Below the pieces are notes generated by a model. That model was given only the letters and a program-made list of their open reading frames with translations, was not told the origin of the DNA and did no database searches. A stretch of 64,000 nt of DNA from Isochrysis galbana (Eukaryota > Haptophyta > Isochrysidales > Isochrysidaceae), in NCBI GenBank assembly GCA_018136815.1, contig CM030932.1:5060407-5124406 (forward strand), in the 5' to 3' direction. The translations under genes were made by a program, and so were the position numbers. Position 1 is the stretch's first letter, and each line of letters starts with the position of its first letter. Below, piece after piece: positions 10,565-20,608 of this stretch.

Positions 10565-11100
10565 CGTGTGAGGGCTGCAGAAGGGGAAAGAAGTAGAGGA
10601 AAGAGGGCAGGAGCGAGGAGAGGGGTGGGGTGGGGTGGGTGGGGGATTGGCAGTCGATGGAGAGAGGCCGAGAGAACACGCTGGTCGCGCCGCTCGTGCG
10701 GACACGAGAGCGAGAGGAAGGAAGGAGGAAACGGAGGGAGCGCGGCAAGAGCCTGGAGGCGCTGCTCCCGGGGGCGGAGACGGAGAGAGAGAGAGAGGGC
10801 GGCTCTGGGGGGGAAGGGGAGGGACACGGAAGTTGAGGGCCAGAAGAGGGAAATATTAAGCTCTGGGGAGAAGAGAGAGAGAGTAGCAAGACCCGCGGGC
10901 GGCGGCGGAGGGAGGGGGGGGAGGCGGAGGACGGCGGGCGAGGCCGGCGAGAAGGGTCGGCCCTCCCGGCCGCCCCCCTCCTTGCTGCTCTAGCTAGAGT
11001 AAATGGATTTACTTACTACTCTACTTTACTCCGGATACAAGTCCGCGATTTTAAAAAAATGGGGGTCGGTTTTTGGCCGATTTTAGGGTGTCGTTCTCGG
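10565..11100 (-). promoter_or_regulatory. Leader and promoter region of the beta-galactosidase gene
   Basis: Immediately upstream of the start the coding strand is pyrimidine-rich for about 340 bases, with CTCTCTC runs. Farther out, at 10988-11035, is a block of CTAGAGTA / TACTCTACT motifs that recurs upstream of other genes in the window (27815-27990, 39880-39953). No TATA-like box was identified with confidence. Confidence 0.4.
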
Positions 11101-11150
11101 TTTGGGGGGGGGGGGGTATTTTCAAGGGGTGGTTATTTGGTTCGGGGGGC

Positions 11151-11337
11151 AACTAAGTTTATACTTAGTTCGCCCATGCACCTCCTTTTATAAGTGGGGG
11201 ACAATGGGGGCCTCGCGCCCCCCTCACACCATTGCGGACACCCCCCGGGGTGGGCCCGTACAATCAACCCCAGCCCCTGCCCTTTGGCAGGGGCAGGGCA
11301 CTCATCAATCTGGCCCAGACCCTTCGGGGGCGCGGCC
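11151..11337 (+). mobile_element. Noncoding hairpin element, family A copy with hairpin H4
   Basis: It begins with a perfect 8-bp stem (AACTAAGT, loop TTAT, ACTTAGTT, 11151-11170), followed by the G-run 'cctcgcg' C-run stem and the shared 'ccccagcccctgccc..ggcaggggcagggcact' block. It ends abruptly where the LINE 5' hairpin H5 begins at 11338, suggesting that the LINE copy inserted into it. Confidence 0.6.
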
Positions 11338-11357
11338 CCAACTAACTTTATAGTTGG
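11338..11357 (+). repeat. Element 5'-terminal hairpin H5
   Basis: A 7-bp stem, CCAACTA with TAGTTGG, surrounds a 6-base loop. GTCGCC and an ATG follow directly, so the hairpin would make up almost the whole 5' UTR of the LINE transcript. Confidence 0.8.
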
Positions 11358-11362
11358 TCGCC

Positions 11363-12487
11363 ATGGAGCGCGCCGCCGCTCCCCACCTCTCCTTCGGGCC
11401 CCCCGCTGCGGGCGCCCCCCCAGTACCCATGGAGCTGTCGCTGGCGAAGCGACCGCGTCCGCCCGCAGAGGCCGAGCAGGTGAGCGCGACCCCGGTCGCG
11501 CCGCACGGCCCGTGGCCCCGGCCACACCCAACAAGGCAGCCATGCTGGCTCACCCCATGGTGGGCCACAGGCTGTAGAGCACAAAGAGCCAGCACCAAAC
11601 AAGAAGAGCCACACATCCACTGGGCATGCCTTATGGCAGAGGCCTCTCCCACCCCGGGGACGGCCGCGCTGCCTCGGCAGCGCGACCCGAGACCGGGTGG
11701 CCCTTATGGGCACAACACCAGCAGCAGGATCAACATGAATCAGAAGACAGACCCAGCAGCACAACAACTCACAACCTCACCCATGAACACGAACCATGAT
11801 GCGCCCTTGGACGCATGCCATCTCTCCCTGCCAATCACACCATCGGACCAAGCCACAGCCTCACCAACCCCGCTCGTCCCTGCCGCTCAGGAGCCACTCT
11901 CAGACGAAGAGCAAGGCAACTTCGAGTCAGACGCCAACTTCGAGCTATCCTTCCACCAAGAGGGGGACTACACCTTCTTGGACGCCACCGTCTACGCTGC
12001 GATTGTAGAGCTCCTTCTGGAGCTCGAAGGAGTAGACCCGGAGCCGGACTTTTGGGCCCGCTCCATCCGCGGGCCATGGCACATAGCCGTGAACGAGGAC
12101 TGCGTACAACAATTCAAGGAGCGCTACGGCGACATCACTACGCTTCGCATCAATCAGACCGACGTCTCAGTCAACATCAAGGTAGACTCGATCGACGAGA
12201 AAATCAACAAGAAAGGCTCCTCTTCTCGCAAGGCATTATACAACGCCCTGCAAGACGTCGCGGCACACCTGGTCATCGAGAGTGAAATTAAAGTCTCGGA
12301 AGACGAAAAATTTATCAGTAAATTTAACAACATCTGGATACACACCGACACCGACTACCTAGGAGAGGTAGCCGGCACCGGGGAAGTAGTGGAAGCCGAG
12401 GAAACCCAATATTACCACCCACCAGCAAAATGGGAAGGCGGGTATAAAGGCCCGAGATTCATGGAATACCCGCTGGCGCAGACATAG
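11363..12487 (+). pseudogene. LINE ORF1-like protein, chimeric C-terminus
   Basis: Starts Met-Glu-Arg-Ala-Ala in a good initiation context. About 180 residues of Pro/Ala/Thr-rich sequence are followed by an acidic, more globular part (around residues 185-310) without a recognised domain. The last 65 residues come from the 198-bp segment copied from the reverse-transcriptase-side region, so the natural C-terminus is lost. The related ORF at 28664 (minus) shares the first 80 or so residues. It likely encodes the nucleic-acid-binding first part of the LINE; that role is inferred from position only. Confidence 0.6.
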
Positions 12488-14395
12488 CCGTACGCACTAA
12501 AATCGACTCGATCGAAGACAAGATCAACAAAAAAGGCACTTCAAACCGCAAGGCCCTATACGACGCGCTTCAAGACGTAGCGGCACACGTAGTCGTCGAA
12601 GCAGAAGGCCTAGCGCAAGCATCTAAAATCACCCTAAGCACTATCGTCAAGGCGATCGAAAGCAATGGCTTCACATTCCTCAAAGGCAACCGCGAGCGCA
12701 TGAAGCTCGAAGGAGAATCCGGAACCTTCGTGTCCAAGGTGGCCCACTCAGCCCGCTGGCACCTCTACATCTCGGCGACGCAAGGGACCTTTCTAAACGG
12801 AAACTTTCCGCGCAAGCTGCTACTATCGATCGACGGCAAGACAGTCCCCATCAACTACGCCATTCGGGCGTGCAAACCCCTGCAAATGCCCCCCGCCCTG
12901 CAATCGCCGCACAAGCTCGCGGTTCACGGCTCCCTCAAAGGCTGCAAGGGTTGGCGCCCCGAAATGGCACGCGGCCTCACGCCGATGCACCGCCTTTGCG
13001 AATGCGAGGCAGAAGCCGCCAAACGCAGGGAACGCAATGAAGCTTGGAAAGCCACGCCTCGCCCTAAATCAGCGCACGAGGCGCTAGGCAAAGCCCCTCC
13101 CAAGCAATGCGCCAGGTTCACCCAAGGAATCTGCCTCCGCAACAAGCGCGGAGTCCGCTGCAACCTCTCCCACGAGATCCCAGGTGCATGGATCGACAAT
13201 AAGTGCACGATCCGCTGCCGCCTCCATCAGCACAAGAAAATCGCAGGGGTCTGCCTGAACGGCCCGACTTGCCTCTTCCTTCACCCTGAGTACGCGCTCG
13301 CAATAATCGCGAAGCTTGTGCTAACCACCCAGCGCGCACACGTCCCCCCACGACCACGACTCACCTTCGACTCCACCCTCGGATACCCAGGTGAAGGACC
13401 CATCCGCGTAGCGACATACAACATAAACGGAACTAAAGGCGGTAAACTTGCCGCAGTTCTGTCACAGGCGCGCAAAGCTGGGGTAGACATTCTCCTTCTC
13501 CAAGAACTACACGCTTATGAAGACGGCTCTCATCTCCGTCAACATAGAACAGCGTCCCTCCTCGGATGGCACTGGTTTGCCTCACCGGGAGAGCTAGCGG
13601 ACTCAGCGAGCGGGGTCGCGGTGGCGATTCGCATCTCATGCAGCAGAATAAACCCTAGAGTAGATACAGTTCATGTAATCCTAAAAGGAAGATGCATAGC
13701 AATCGATGTAAACATAGACGAAAAACAATATCGTGTTATCTCAGTATACTTAAGCGCGAACCCGAGCCCACGGGGAGCGCAAATCAAAAAACTGCTACAA
13801 GAACCCGCCCTGTCGCAAACTATCACCACGCCAACGCTGATGGGGGGAGATTTCAACTGCGTGGAAAACGTCAAGGCCGACACAGAAGGACTCGGGGCGA
13901 CACCATATGCGAACACTCACGGGGGCACATGGAAAGCCCTCGTCAAACGAGCCGGACTCAAAGACGCGCACCACACGATGAGGCTCGGCCCACGCACGGG
14001 ATACACGCGGCTCTCGCACACCATTCACACGAGACTCGACCGAATATACCATAGCACGGCGACGGACTCATTCCAATGGCACAAGCTAGGCCCTAGCCCG
14101 GACCTGTTCTCGGGTAATGCCGCCTCCGACCACCTACCACTCCTAGCCGCATTTGAAACCCCGCACTACGCCCAGAGCCGGTACTACGATCCACCCATAG
14201 ACTCGAGCGTCATAACGGAGGCGGGAGCCATCAAGACGGTAGAACTATTACTCAACAGAGCGAAAGAGAGAGCTAAAGCTAGCGGAGACCTAGCCGACGA
14301 ATGGGCCCAAGCAAAAGCACTCATAGCTGCGTTCCTGAGGGAGGAAACGGCTGCACGCAAAACACCTGTCATACCAAACAACCAAACAAAGGTAT
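12481..14395 (+). pseudogene. LINE polyprotein part: CCCH zinc fingers plus APE endonuclease
   Basis: The frame is open from 12481 (first internal ATG at 12700). Two Cys-rich fingers lie at about 13108-13290: Cys-x7-Cys-x8-Cys-x3-His and Cys-x11-Cys-x5-Cys-x3-His. An exonuclease/endonuclease/phosphatase fold follows (about 13400-14150) with the motifs Y-N-I-N-G, L-L-Q-E-L-H, G-G-D-F-N-C, L-D-R-I-Y and S-D-H-L-P, the catalytic set of APE-type LINE endonucleases that nick the target for reverse transcription. After about 14395 the frame only reads GA-rich simple sequence, so the reverse transcriptase is missing and the copy cannot be autonomous. Confidence 0.85.
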
Positions 14396-14943
14396 ACCGG
14401 GGGGGCCTTTTGGCAAGTGGCTCCGTGGTGGGTGGCGTGAGCGCGGGGGAGAGGGGGAGCGAGAGGGGGAGCGAGAGAGAGGGAGAGGGAGAGGGCGAGG
14501 GAGAGAGAGGGAGAGGGCGACGGCGAGGGAGAGGGAGAGGGAGAGCGGCGGTAGGAGCGAGAGCGAGAGCGAGAGAGAGGGGAGGAGGGAAAGAGAGCGG
14601 AGCGCGAGCCGCGGGGAGCGAGAGGGGGAGCGAGAGAGAGGGAGAGGGAGAGGGAGGGCGAGGGAGAGGGCGAGGGCGAGGGAGAGGGAGAGCGGCGGTG
14701 GGAGCGAGGAGCGAGGCCTATCTCAAAATGTCTAAGTGTGATATGTGTATGTACATGTACGAGATGTGACGGCGTGTGATTGTGTGGTGTAGAATCATAT
14801 ATCATATCGACATTTTCATAGTAACCAGCGCACGCTATGTGTATGTAAAAAATATACACCTAATTTGTGCTGCAGATTACACACACGCCGCCGATCTATA
14901 TACGTACGACTACGACAAAGACAGAGCTGCTCCGCCGACCGCC
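14396..14943. repeat. GA-rich simple-sequence tract and AT-richer spacer
   Basis: From 14440 to 14710 the plus strand is an imperfect GAGAGG/GAGCGA array with a duplicated block (about 14445-14570 and 14610-14720). It separates the truncated LINE from the next hairpin element. From 14740 to 14940 the DNA is AT-richer and holds no recognisable gene. Confidence 0.6.
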
Positions 14944-15110
14944 GCTACTACCCTTAGTACTGGTAGTAGCTCGCGCCCCCCTCTCTCCATCGCGGACACC
15001 CCACGGGGTGGGCCCGTACATTCAACCCCAGCCCCTGCCCCCTGGCAGGGGCAGGGCACTCATCAATTCAGCCCAGACCCCTAGTGGGCGCGGGTCGCGA
15101 GCCGCACTCC
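14944..15110 (+). mobile_element. Noncoding hairpin element, family A copy with hairpin H6
   Basis: It starts with a 9-bp perfect stem (GCTACTACC and GGTAGTAGC, 14944-14970). The shared 'catcgcggacaccccacggg' head and the 'ccccagcccctgcccc..gcaggggcagggcactcatcaat' block follow. It differs from other copies in that no ATG follows the hairpin. The 3' limit near 15110 is uncertain. Confidence 0.55.
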
Positions 15111-15418
15111 TAGGCCCGCATGGCCTATTGGGAACGTCGTATGGGAGAAGAGACGCTGGACGCGATCAAGCGCGGCGGCGTCGTTCCACTTCCGGACCAC
15201 CCACCCTCGGCCTCGGGCGAGCAGAGGTCGTACGCGCGCTCGTCTGCGTCGGTTACGGGCGCACCATCGGCGGCTCAGTTGGGCACGCTGCATGGATACG
15301 ATCTGGACGCTCTGAAGGCGCAGCTGGCAGCTGGCGGAGGCATGCACTCGGATGGGCGATTCCAGGCCCTACGGCGCAAAGGGCACCAGGGGGATGTACA
15401 GGGAGGGAGTGAAGTGGG

Positions 15419-16303
15419 CCGCAGTGGAAATGGTGAATCAAAGCCAACCCCACTAGCTAATTGGACACAACTTTTCCGTCCCGGAATCCCGCCATGCCTG
15501 ACGAGCCAGGTGTCCGAGTGCTACCGGGGGGAAGGGGCACTGCCCCCTCCCCTCGATATTTGTCCTCCCCCCAGTGCACGCACCGACCCCGCGCACCCCA
15601 GCACGTCCTCTCCTCGAGTCCACGCTGGGGGAAAACCCCTTTCGGGTAAAAACAACGCAGGGGGGGGGGGGCACTCGTGAATGAGAGCCCAGAAGCGCTA
15701 ATCTCTCTCGCCGAGGCGAGTGGCCGCGGCGAGCCGCGGCCCTTCCCTCCTGGTTCTGGTGCCCCCGTCTTCTCTTACCCAAACGGGGCGAGAAGACACG
15801 TAATCGCCGGAGGGGAGAGCTGCCACTCCCCCCTCCCCTCCCTCTTCCCTCTTCCTCCTCTCTTCCCTGCGGCTCTGGCCCATGGCGCGCGCCTGCGGCC
15901 CCTCTTCAGGTCCCCAGGAGGCCTGCAGGGGCCTGGGAGCACAGCTCAGGGGGCAGGTGAGGCTGGGGCATGGCCCTGGCCCCTCCTGCCTCTCCCTCGC
16001 TGGCTCTCGAGCCCCTGCCGGTCGACAGGAGCTGGCTGGGGGCTCCTGATCAGGGGGGCCCAGGGGGAGGAGGGGTTGGTCAGAGCGAGAAGCAGGCCAA
16101 CGCGGGCCAGGGCGTGCGATCTGTGCCCGACTCTCAGGGAGAGTCTGGGCAGGCTGGGTGAGTCCCCCCTACATGCCAAGAGGCAGCGCAGGGGGGTGGA
16201 TGGTTCTCGCCCCCCATGAGGGGAGTCGAGAGAGTGGGGGGGGGCGCGAGGCCCCCCTCCATGGCGACCAATCATAAGATTAGTCCGCAGTGGAAATGGT
16301 GAA
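15419..16303 (-). mobile_element. Complete noncoding hairpin element (family A) with a 19-bp target-site duplication
   Basis: The 19-bp sequence CCGCAGTGGAAATGGTGAA is present at 15419-15437 and again at 16285-16303. The 847 bases between are therefore one complete insertion. Its 5' end (minus strand) is hairpin H7 (16266-16285) followed by GCC, an ATG and the G/C-run stem. Its 3' end is 'tccaattagctagtggggtt', also found at the 3' end of the copy near 25782. A long, perfect duplication with no inverted terminal repeats is what target-primed reverse transcription leaves. No coding capacity is evident, so it would be mobilised by a LINE. Confidence 0.85.
16266..16285 (-). repeat. Element 5'-terminal hairpin H7
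   Basis: On the minus strand GACTAATC pairs with GATTGGTC: 8 bp including one U-G wobble. The same pair would be a C-A mismatch on the plus strand. Confidence 0.75.
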
Positions 16304-17435
16304 AGGCAGGCTCGCGATGGATGGGCGACGTGCATCCGAGGTGCTTTACGCTGTCGGCGTGAGCATCTCCTACTAGCCTCTGAATGCGGCAGCCATGGGA
16401 GCAAAGGCAGCCGCGGAGGCTGAGAAGAAGGACCCGCCAAGCCACGGAGGAGCAGAGAACCTTGGGCCGGAAGGTGGCAGCGCGCGCAGCTGCGGCCAAG
16501 CTGTGGTCAATGGACGGCGACGCCTCGCGTCTGAAGAAGAACGAGTTGATGGATTTGCTCAACGAGGTGGGCGCGGGCGGAGGCCCGAGGCCCATTCAAG
16601 CCTTTGGATGGGAAGAAGGAAAAGCTTCTTCCGGCTTTCCAGGCGCATGTGCAAAAGGCAGGTTGTTGGGAGGCTATTGTGATTGTATTGTGGGACCCGC
16701 CCGCGGATGAGTTAGACGCGCAAGGGCGAAAGCGTGCGCCGCCACAAGCACCCGCTGCAGCACGTGTCACATGCGCTGGGGTAGGGGGTGCATTGGATGG
16801 GGATGGAACTCAGTCTTAGGTTTGTGGTGGAGTGTTGTAGTGTTGCTACCTTTTCTATACATGCATACTTAATCACCATGTGCTCTCTCCTCATTCATAC
16901 GGCGCAAGACGCAAGCCCACGCGCCACTCCGCCACTCATTGGCCACCTGCTGGTTGCCGGTGCTTGCGCAAACGGCCACATAGGGCTGGCTATCACACAC
17001 CATGCCCATACCCATGGGCATTAGCCGCCAAGGATGCCTATCCATGGCCCAACCATACCTTTTTTGTATGGGTTGCACTTGAAATATGGGACTTTGGGAC
17101 CTTGAAGAACAAAATGACAGGGATTGAGTTGCGCCCAATATTGACAGGCCGTACAGGCCCCGGCACGCGGTGCGTCTACGACACAACCCTCTTGAATGCC
17201 GACCAACCCTTTGGTTGTAGGCCTGGCCAGTACATGTGGGCTGAGCACAATGCTTGACTCAGGGCCCTGAAGCCTCAAGGGGCCAAAATACCAAGGGGGA
17301 GAACAATTGTGCTAGGAATTGGCTAGGTACCGAGTACTGCTAGTAATATTCAGACCGAAAACCGAACGACTGACGCACCTTTGACGTCTGCCGGAAAACT
17401 GTTTCACCTTGTTGGCGAGTGGGGCGCGCGCGGCT
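16304..17435. other. Intergenic or relic coding DNA without recognised features
   Basis: Frames at 16384-16710 (plus) include an Ala/Arg/Lys-rich stretch that may belong to the disrupted sequence to the left, but no domain is seen. From 16790 to 17340 base composition becomes more even and no reading frame is convincing. Confidence 0.35.
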
Positions 17436-17984
17436 ATGGGGGGGGCGTCGAAAGACAACTGGAAGACCCCGACCTTCCCGCCGCTGGTGACACAGTGGAC
17501 GGTAAAATCCGAGCCAAAGTGGCCGGGCGCAGAATATACAAGGCGGACACGGCTGAAAACCGTTTGCGAGGGTGCCTATTCGTCGGCATTCATGGATGAG
17601 CTGAAAGCCATTCTCGGCGAGGACAATTTTGAGCATTATGAGGCAGCGATGAAGCCACGCATCGGACCCCGCGGCCGTGGTGACCCGCCGCCGGCCTTCA
17701 TGCCCGCGGCCAAATGCAAGATTCCTGAGGCGTACAAGCTTAGGAGAGCGGAAGCTTCCACTCAGGATCTTGGCGCTACAACAGGCTCAATGGGCCAGCT
17801 TGCGCTTGGCGAGCTGGGGAGCACAACTCGCTCTCTTATGGGAACACTCTCCAAGTCGCGAGTTCTAGATGTGGCGCACACACAATGGGGTCCAACTCCC
17901 TCTTACATGTTCGAGGACCGAGAGCAGGTGGGGCCACTGCACGCCAAATGCATCGCACCCCCCGCCTCTCCAGATGAGGTCTGA
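17436..17984 (+). CDS. Unrecognised protein, possibly with a further 3' exon
   Basis: A 182-residue frame starts at an ATG at 17436. Composition is varied and not low-complexity (K-D-N-W-K-T-P-T-F-P-P, A-F-M-D-E-L-K-A-I-L-G-E-D-N-F), which argues for a real protein. No signal peptide or membrane segment is visible. Right after the stop, bases 18011-18169 give an in-phase 52-residue frame starting M-S-S-L-D-E-W-F and ending before a GTGAGC. Treating 17979-18010 (GT...CAG, 32 nt) as a very short intron would join the two. I do not recognise the family. The Pro/Trp/Tyr-rich short motifs resemble ciliary microtubule-associated proteins, but that is only an impression. Confidence 0.5.
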   Translation: MGGASKDNWKTPTFPPLVTQWTVKSEPKWPGAEYTRRTRLKTVCEGAYSSAFMDELKAILGEDNFEHYEAAMKPRIGPRGRGDPPPAFMPAAKCKIPEAYKLRRAEASTQDLGATTGSMGQLALGELGSTTRSLMGTLSKSRVLDVAHTQWGPTPSYMFEDREQVGPLHAKCIAPPASPDEV

Positions 17985-18169
17985 CTGTTGAAACTGCTGG
18001 CGCCTCACAGATGTCTTCGCTTGATGAATGGTTTGATGCCTATGGCCGGCCTACTAATGATACGGTGCGACGACCAGACCTGTACACTCAATACCAACCC
18101 TTGAATCGGCGATGCTGTGGCAACCCCTCTGTGCAACAAAAGATGAAAAAGGGCGGAGTTACGCGGTGA

Positions 18170-18925
18170 GCTTAGACTGTACTATGGATGTGTGCGCAGA
18201 ACGTCGGTCGATCATGGTTTTTGCTGCATGCAATGGGGTCTCGCTGTGAGGCAATCAGCAGATTTAGAGCGAACTCATGACTTGTGGGTGACCCACTGCA
18301 ACGTTCGTTGTTTGCATCTGCAGCCCATGTGCAAGTTATACTCCTTGGCATTTGCACATTCATTCACTCTTGCATGTTACTTCTCTCTTTGTCGTCTTTG
18401 TTCAAGCGTTTGTGTGTGCAGTGGCGGGCGTAGAATATCATGATAATGATACAAATATATAAAGCGCCAAACAAGTTGAGGCCTATGACCAGGACGCAGG
18501 ACGCACACAAGGTGCAAGGTGCGCCCCGAATTCGAACTCCTCTCAACATGCAAACCACGACGGGACTGCTGTGCACTAAGCTAGGCTTAGTTCGCCGATG
18601 CTCACAAGGCTCAGAAGTAATACAAAATAATCTTCTTAAAATTCCCCGCTACTTGTGCGGCGTGAGGCAGAGTGCTAATGAATAACCTCCCTACTACCCA
18701 ACCCTATCCCCTGTCAACCCCTTTCCCCTTCCCCAGTTCCCTCTTTAGCGGAGAAGCTGGTTCCAGGGAGGACGTGCGCGCTGCTTCGGCCAGGAGTCGG
18801 AGAGAAGGGGGCAGGAGACCGTGGCTTCTCCTTTGTTCTAACTTGGCTCGAGATTCCCTCTCTTGCATCTCGCGTGATCTTTTTGTGATCTACGTTGCGT
18901 TTTCTAGTAGAAAAGTTTAGCCATC
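18170..18925. other. AT-richer intergenic DNA
   Basis: No gene, repeat or RNA is recognised. Short frames on both strands are not convincing. Confidence 0.3.
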
Positions 18926-19354
18926 CTAAGTGATGTTTCGTACATCCAAACCTCTCGCCGCCTGCGAGAGGTCTTCCGATGTTTCCAGGTTGAAGTCTTT
19001 ATCCACCGTGTAAAGAGGGCTTATCATTTTCTTTATATGTTTGTTACTCGGAGCGTGTAGCCCCATCTTCTCTCGTTGTTGTTTTAGCCTTTGAAAGAAA
19101 CCGACTTTCGCCGTTACTAATAGGTGGTATCTCGAGAGGATTGCTCTAAGGATCGACTTAACGGACCTAACGTCCGCGTTACCGTACTGAATGTTGTAAA
19201 AGTCTGTAAGGATATTAAGGCTGTGAACACCCACCGGCCATACCAAACGTGTTTCAACCTGGTAGTGGCCCACAGCTACATAGGCTGGTAGTGTTAGTCG
19301 AAGATAGCTGCATAGACTGGTAGTGTTAGTGGCGAAAGTGGTGGGTGTTAACAT
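18926..19354 (-). CDS. Unrecognised ORF in an AT-rich island
   Basis: A 142-residue frame with ATG at 19354. The middle part (F-Y-N-I-Q-Y-G-N-A-D-V-R-S-V-K-S) looks protein-like with mixed composition, but no domain is recognised. The surrounding DNA is AT-richer than host genes and adjoins a LINE fragment, so a transposon origin is likely. Short repeats ('ggtagtgttagt' at 19290 and 19322; 'aacacgttaaca') lie over its 5' end. Confidence 0.25.
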   Translation of the reverse strand: MLTPTTFATNTTSLCSYLRLTLPAYVAVGHYQVETRLVWPVGVHSLNILTDFYNIQYGNADVRSVKSILRAILSRYHLLVTAKVGFFQRLKQQREKMGLHAPSNKHIKKMISPLYTVDKDFNLETSEDLSQAARGLDVRNIT

Positions 19355-19638
19355 GTTAACACTGCTAAGCTAACACGTTAACACCTTACTGCTAGAGCGC
19401 TAGAGCGGGCCGAACATGGATAAAAAAGGGGGGGGGAGGGGAGTTACCCGACACCTTCGCGCACGAAGGCCGTGTAATACATAAAAGGGAATTTCTTGAC
19501 TCGTGGGATGAAGTCGTAAGCTACGCGACACGGCTGTTGGAGCGAGCGAAAGAGCGCCCCCCCCCCAAAAGCACTAAAGGAGAAGAGCCGCACGTAGGTG
19601 GCACCCAGACGCAAGAATCAAGGGACACGCTACTGCCC

Positions 19639-20608
19639 AGTGAAATTAGAGTCTCGGAAGACGAAAGATTTATCAGTAAATTTAACAACATCTGGATACA
19701 CACCGACACCGACTACCTAGGAGAGGTAGCCGGCACCGGGGAAGTAGCGGAGGCCGAGGAAACCCAATACTACCACCCACCAGCAAAATGGGAAGGCGGG
19801 TATAAAGGCCCGAGATTCATGGAATACCCGCTGGCGGACGAATATGCCATACGCAAAGGAAGGGTCGCTCTTGACGCGATCACCGTCTCCGACATCGCCA
19901 AAGAAATGATTAAAACGAACCGAAAAAACGCCCCGCAAGCGGCGAAGACCGCATGGGAGAATAGACTGAGCATCACGAAAGACGAATGGAGACATATAGC
20001 TCGACTCTACACAACGCCGCTGCTAAAGCACACGGATAAACATCTACACTTCAAACATATTACCCACCGAAGGATCGGCACTAGAAACAGGTTCCCAGAT
20101 AGCCTGACAAACAAATGCCGACCACCAAGAAAGATCGAGTCATCTAGCATGGTGCCCCGCGACCAAAACGATATTCGAAACCATAGACGCTCTTGCAGAG
20201 CACACGCCTCCTCCTAAGAGGTCGCGTGCACAGATAGCGAAAGACAGACTCTTCGCATACCCCGGTACGACCACCCCCGACAGCCTTAAAGCGCTCTATA
20301 TAATTGCATGGAAATACATTATAAAAGACTTCTATAGAGTAGACTACGAGGCATACAATTTCCACTACATACCAGTCCTCGAATCCACGCTAACGAGGTT
20401 TGCCACCCTAGTACGAGGCAGTACCGTATCGGACCCCCGCAACTCCATGCGAACATATAAGGCCGCTCAGGGAAGGAAACCAAAGATCAAAAAAACGACG
20501 GAACTCAGCACCCCCATGTTTATCGAAGACAAGAAAGGCAGGCTACAACTCAGTAAGGAATTCGGCCTCGTAGCGAAAGCTCTCGGATTAGACGGGAGAC
20601 TCGCATAA
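19639..20608 (+). mobile_element. LINE 3' part: C-terminal region downstream of reverse transcriptase
   Basis: The first 198 bases match 12281-12478. The frame continues (D-E-Y-A-I-R-K-G-R to W-R-H-I-A-R-L-Y) into a Cys/His-containing region of the type found after the LINE reverse transcriptase (F-K-H-I-T-H-R-R-I-G-T-R-N-R-F). A frameshift near 20165 moves the reading to another frame that runs through I-I-A-W-K-Y-I-I-K-D-F-Y to a TAA at 20606-20608. Copies of this last part recur at 25370-25590. The copy is 5' truncated and degenerate. Confidence 0.7.

Larger units (their letters stand above)
11338..14395 (+). mobile_element. Non-LTR retrotransposon (LINE), 5' part, rearranged and 3' truncated
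   Basis: The copy opens with hairpin H5 (arms CCAACTA and TAGTTGG, 11338-11357) only 5 bases before the ATG of ORF1 at 11363. It continues through an ORF1-like region, CCCH zinc fingers and an APE-type endonuclease, and is lost in GA-rich low-complexity DNA after about 14395, before any reverse transcriptase. Between 12281 and 12478 it contains a 198-bp piece nearly identical to 19639-19836, which belongs to a later part of the same element family. ORF1 sequence around 12180-12280 is repeated at 12500-12600 on the far side of this piece. Confidence 0.85.
15120..16400 (+). pseudogene. Coding-like sequence split by an 847-bp element insertion
   Basis: A frame beginning at 15120 reads M-A-Y-W-E-R-R-M-G-E-E-T-L-D. 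Frames on both sides of the insertion at 15438-16284 remain open into the 19-bp duplication. After removal of the insert, one frame continues with K-W-A-A-V-E-M-V-K and ends at a stop near 16378. The frame changes upstream of the insertion, so the sequence appears already degenerate. No domain is recognised, and it may itself be part of an older mobile element. Confidence 0.35.

Noticed and set aside
10565..10705. N-terminal extension of the beta-galactosidase
   Set aside because: The frame is open upstream but has no ATG; it is CT-rich leader sequence.
14440..14769. C-terminal extension of the LINE endonuclease ORF
   Set aside because: It is translated GAGAGG repeat, not protein sequence.
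18500..18560. tRNA-like 'gaattcgaactcc' box
   Set aside because: No matching acceptor stem, D arm or anticodon arm could be found around it.
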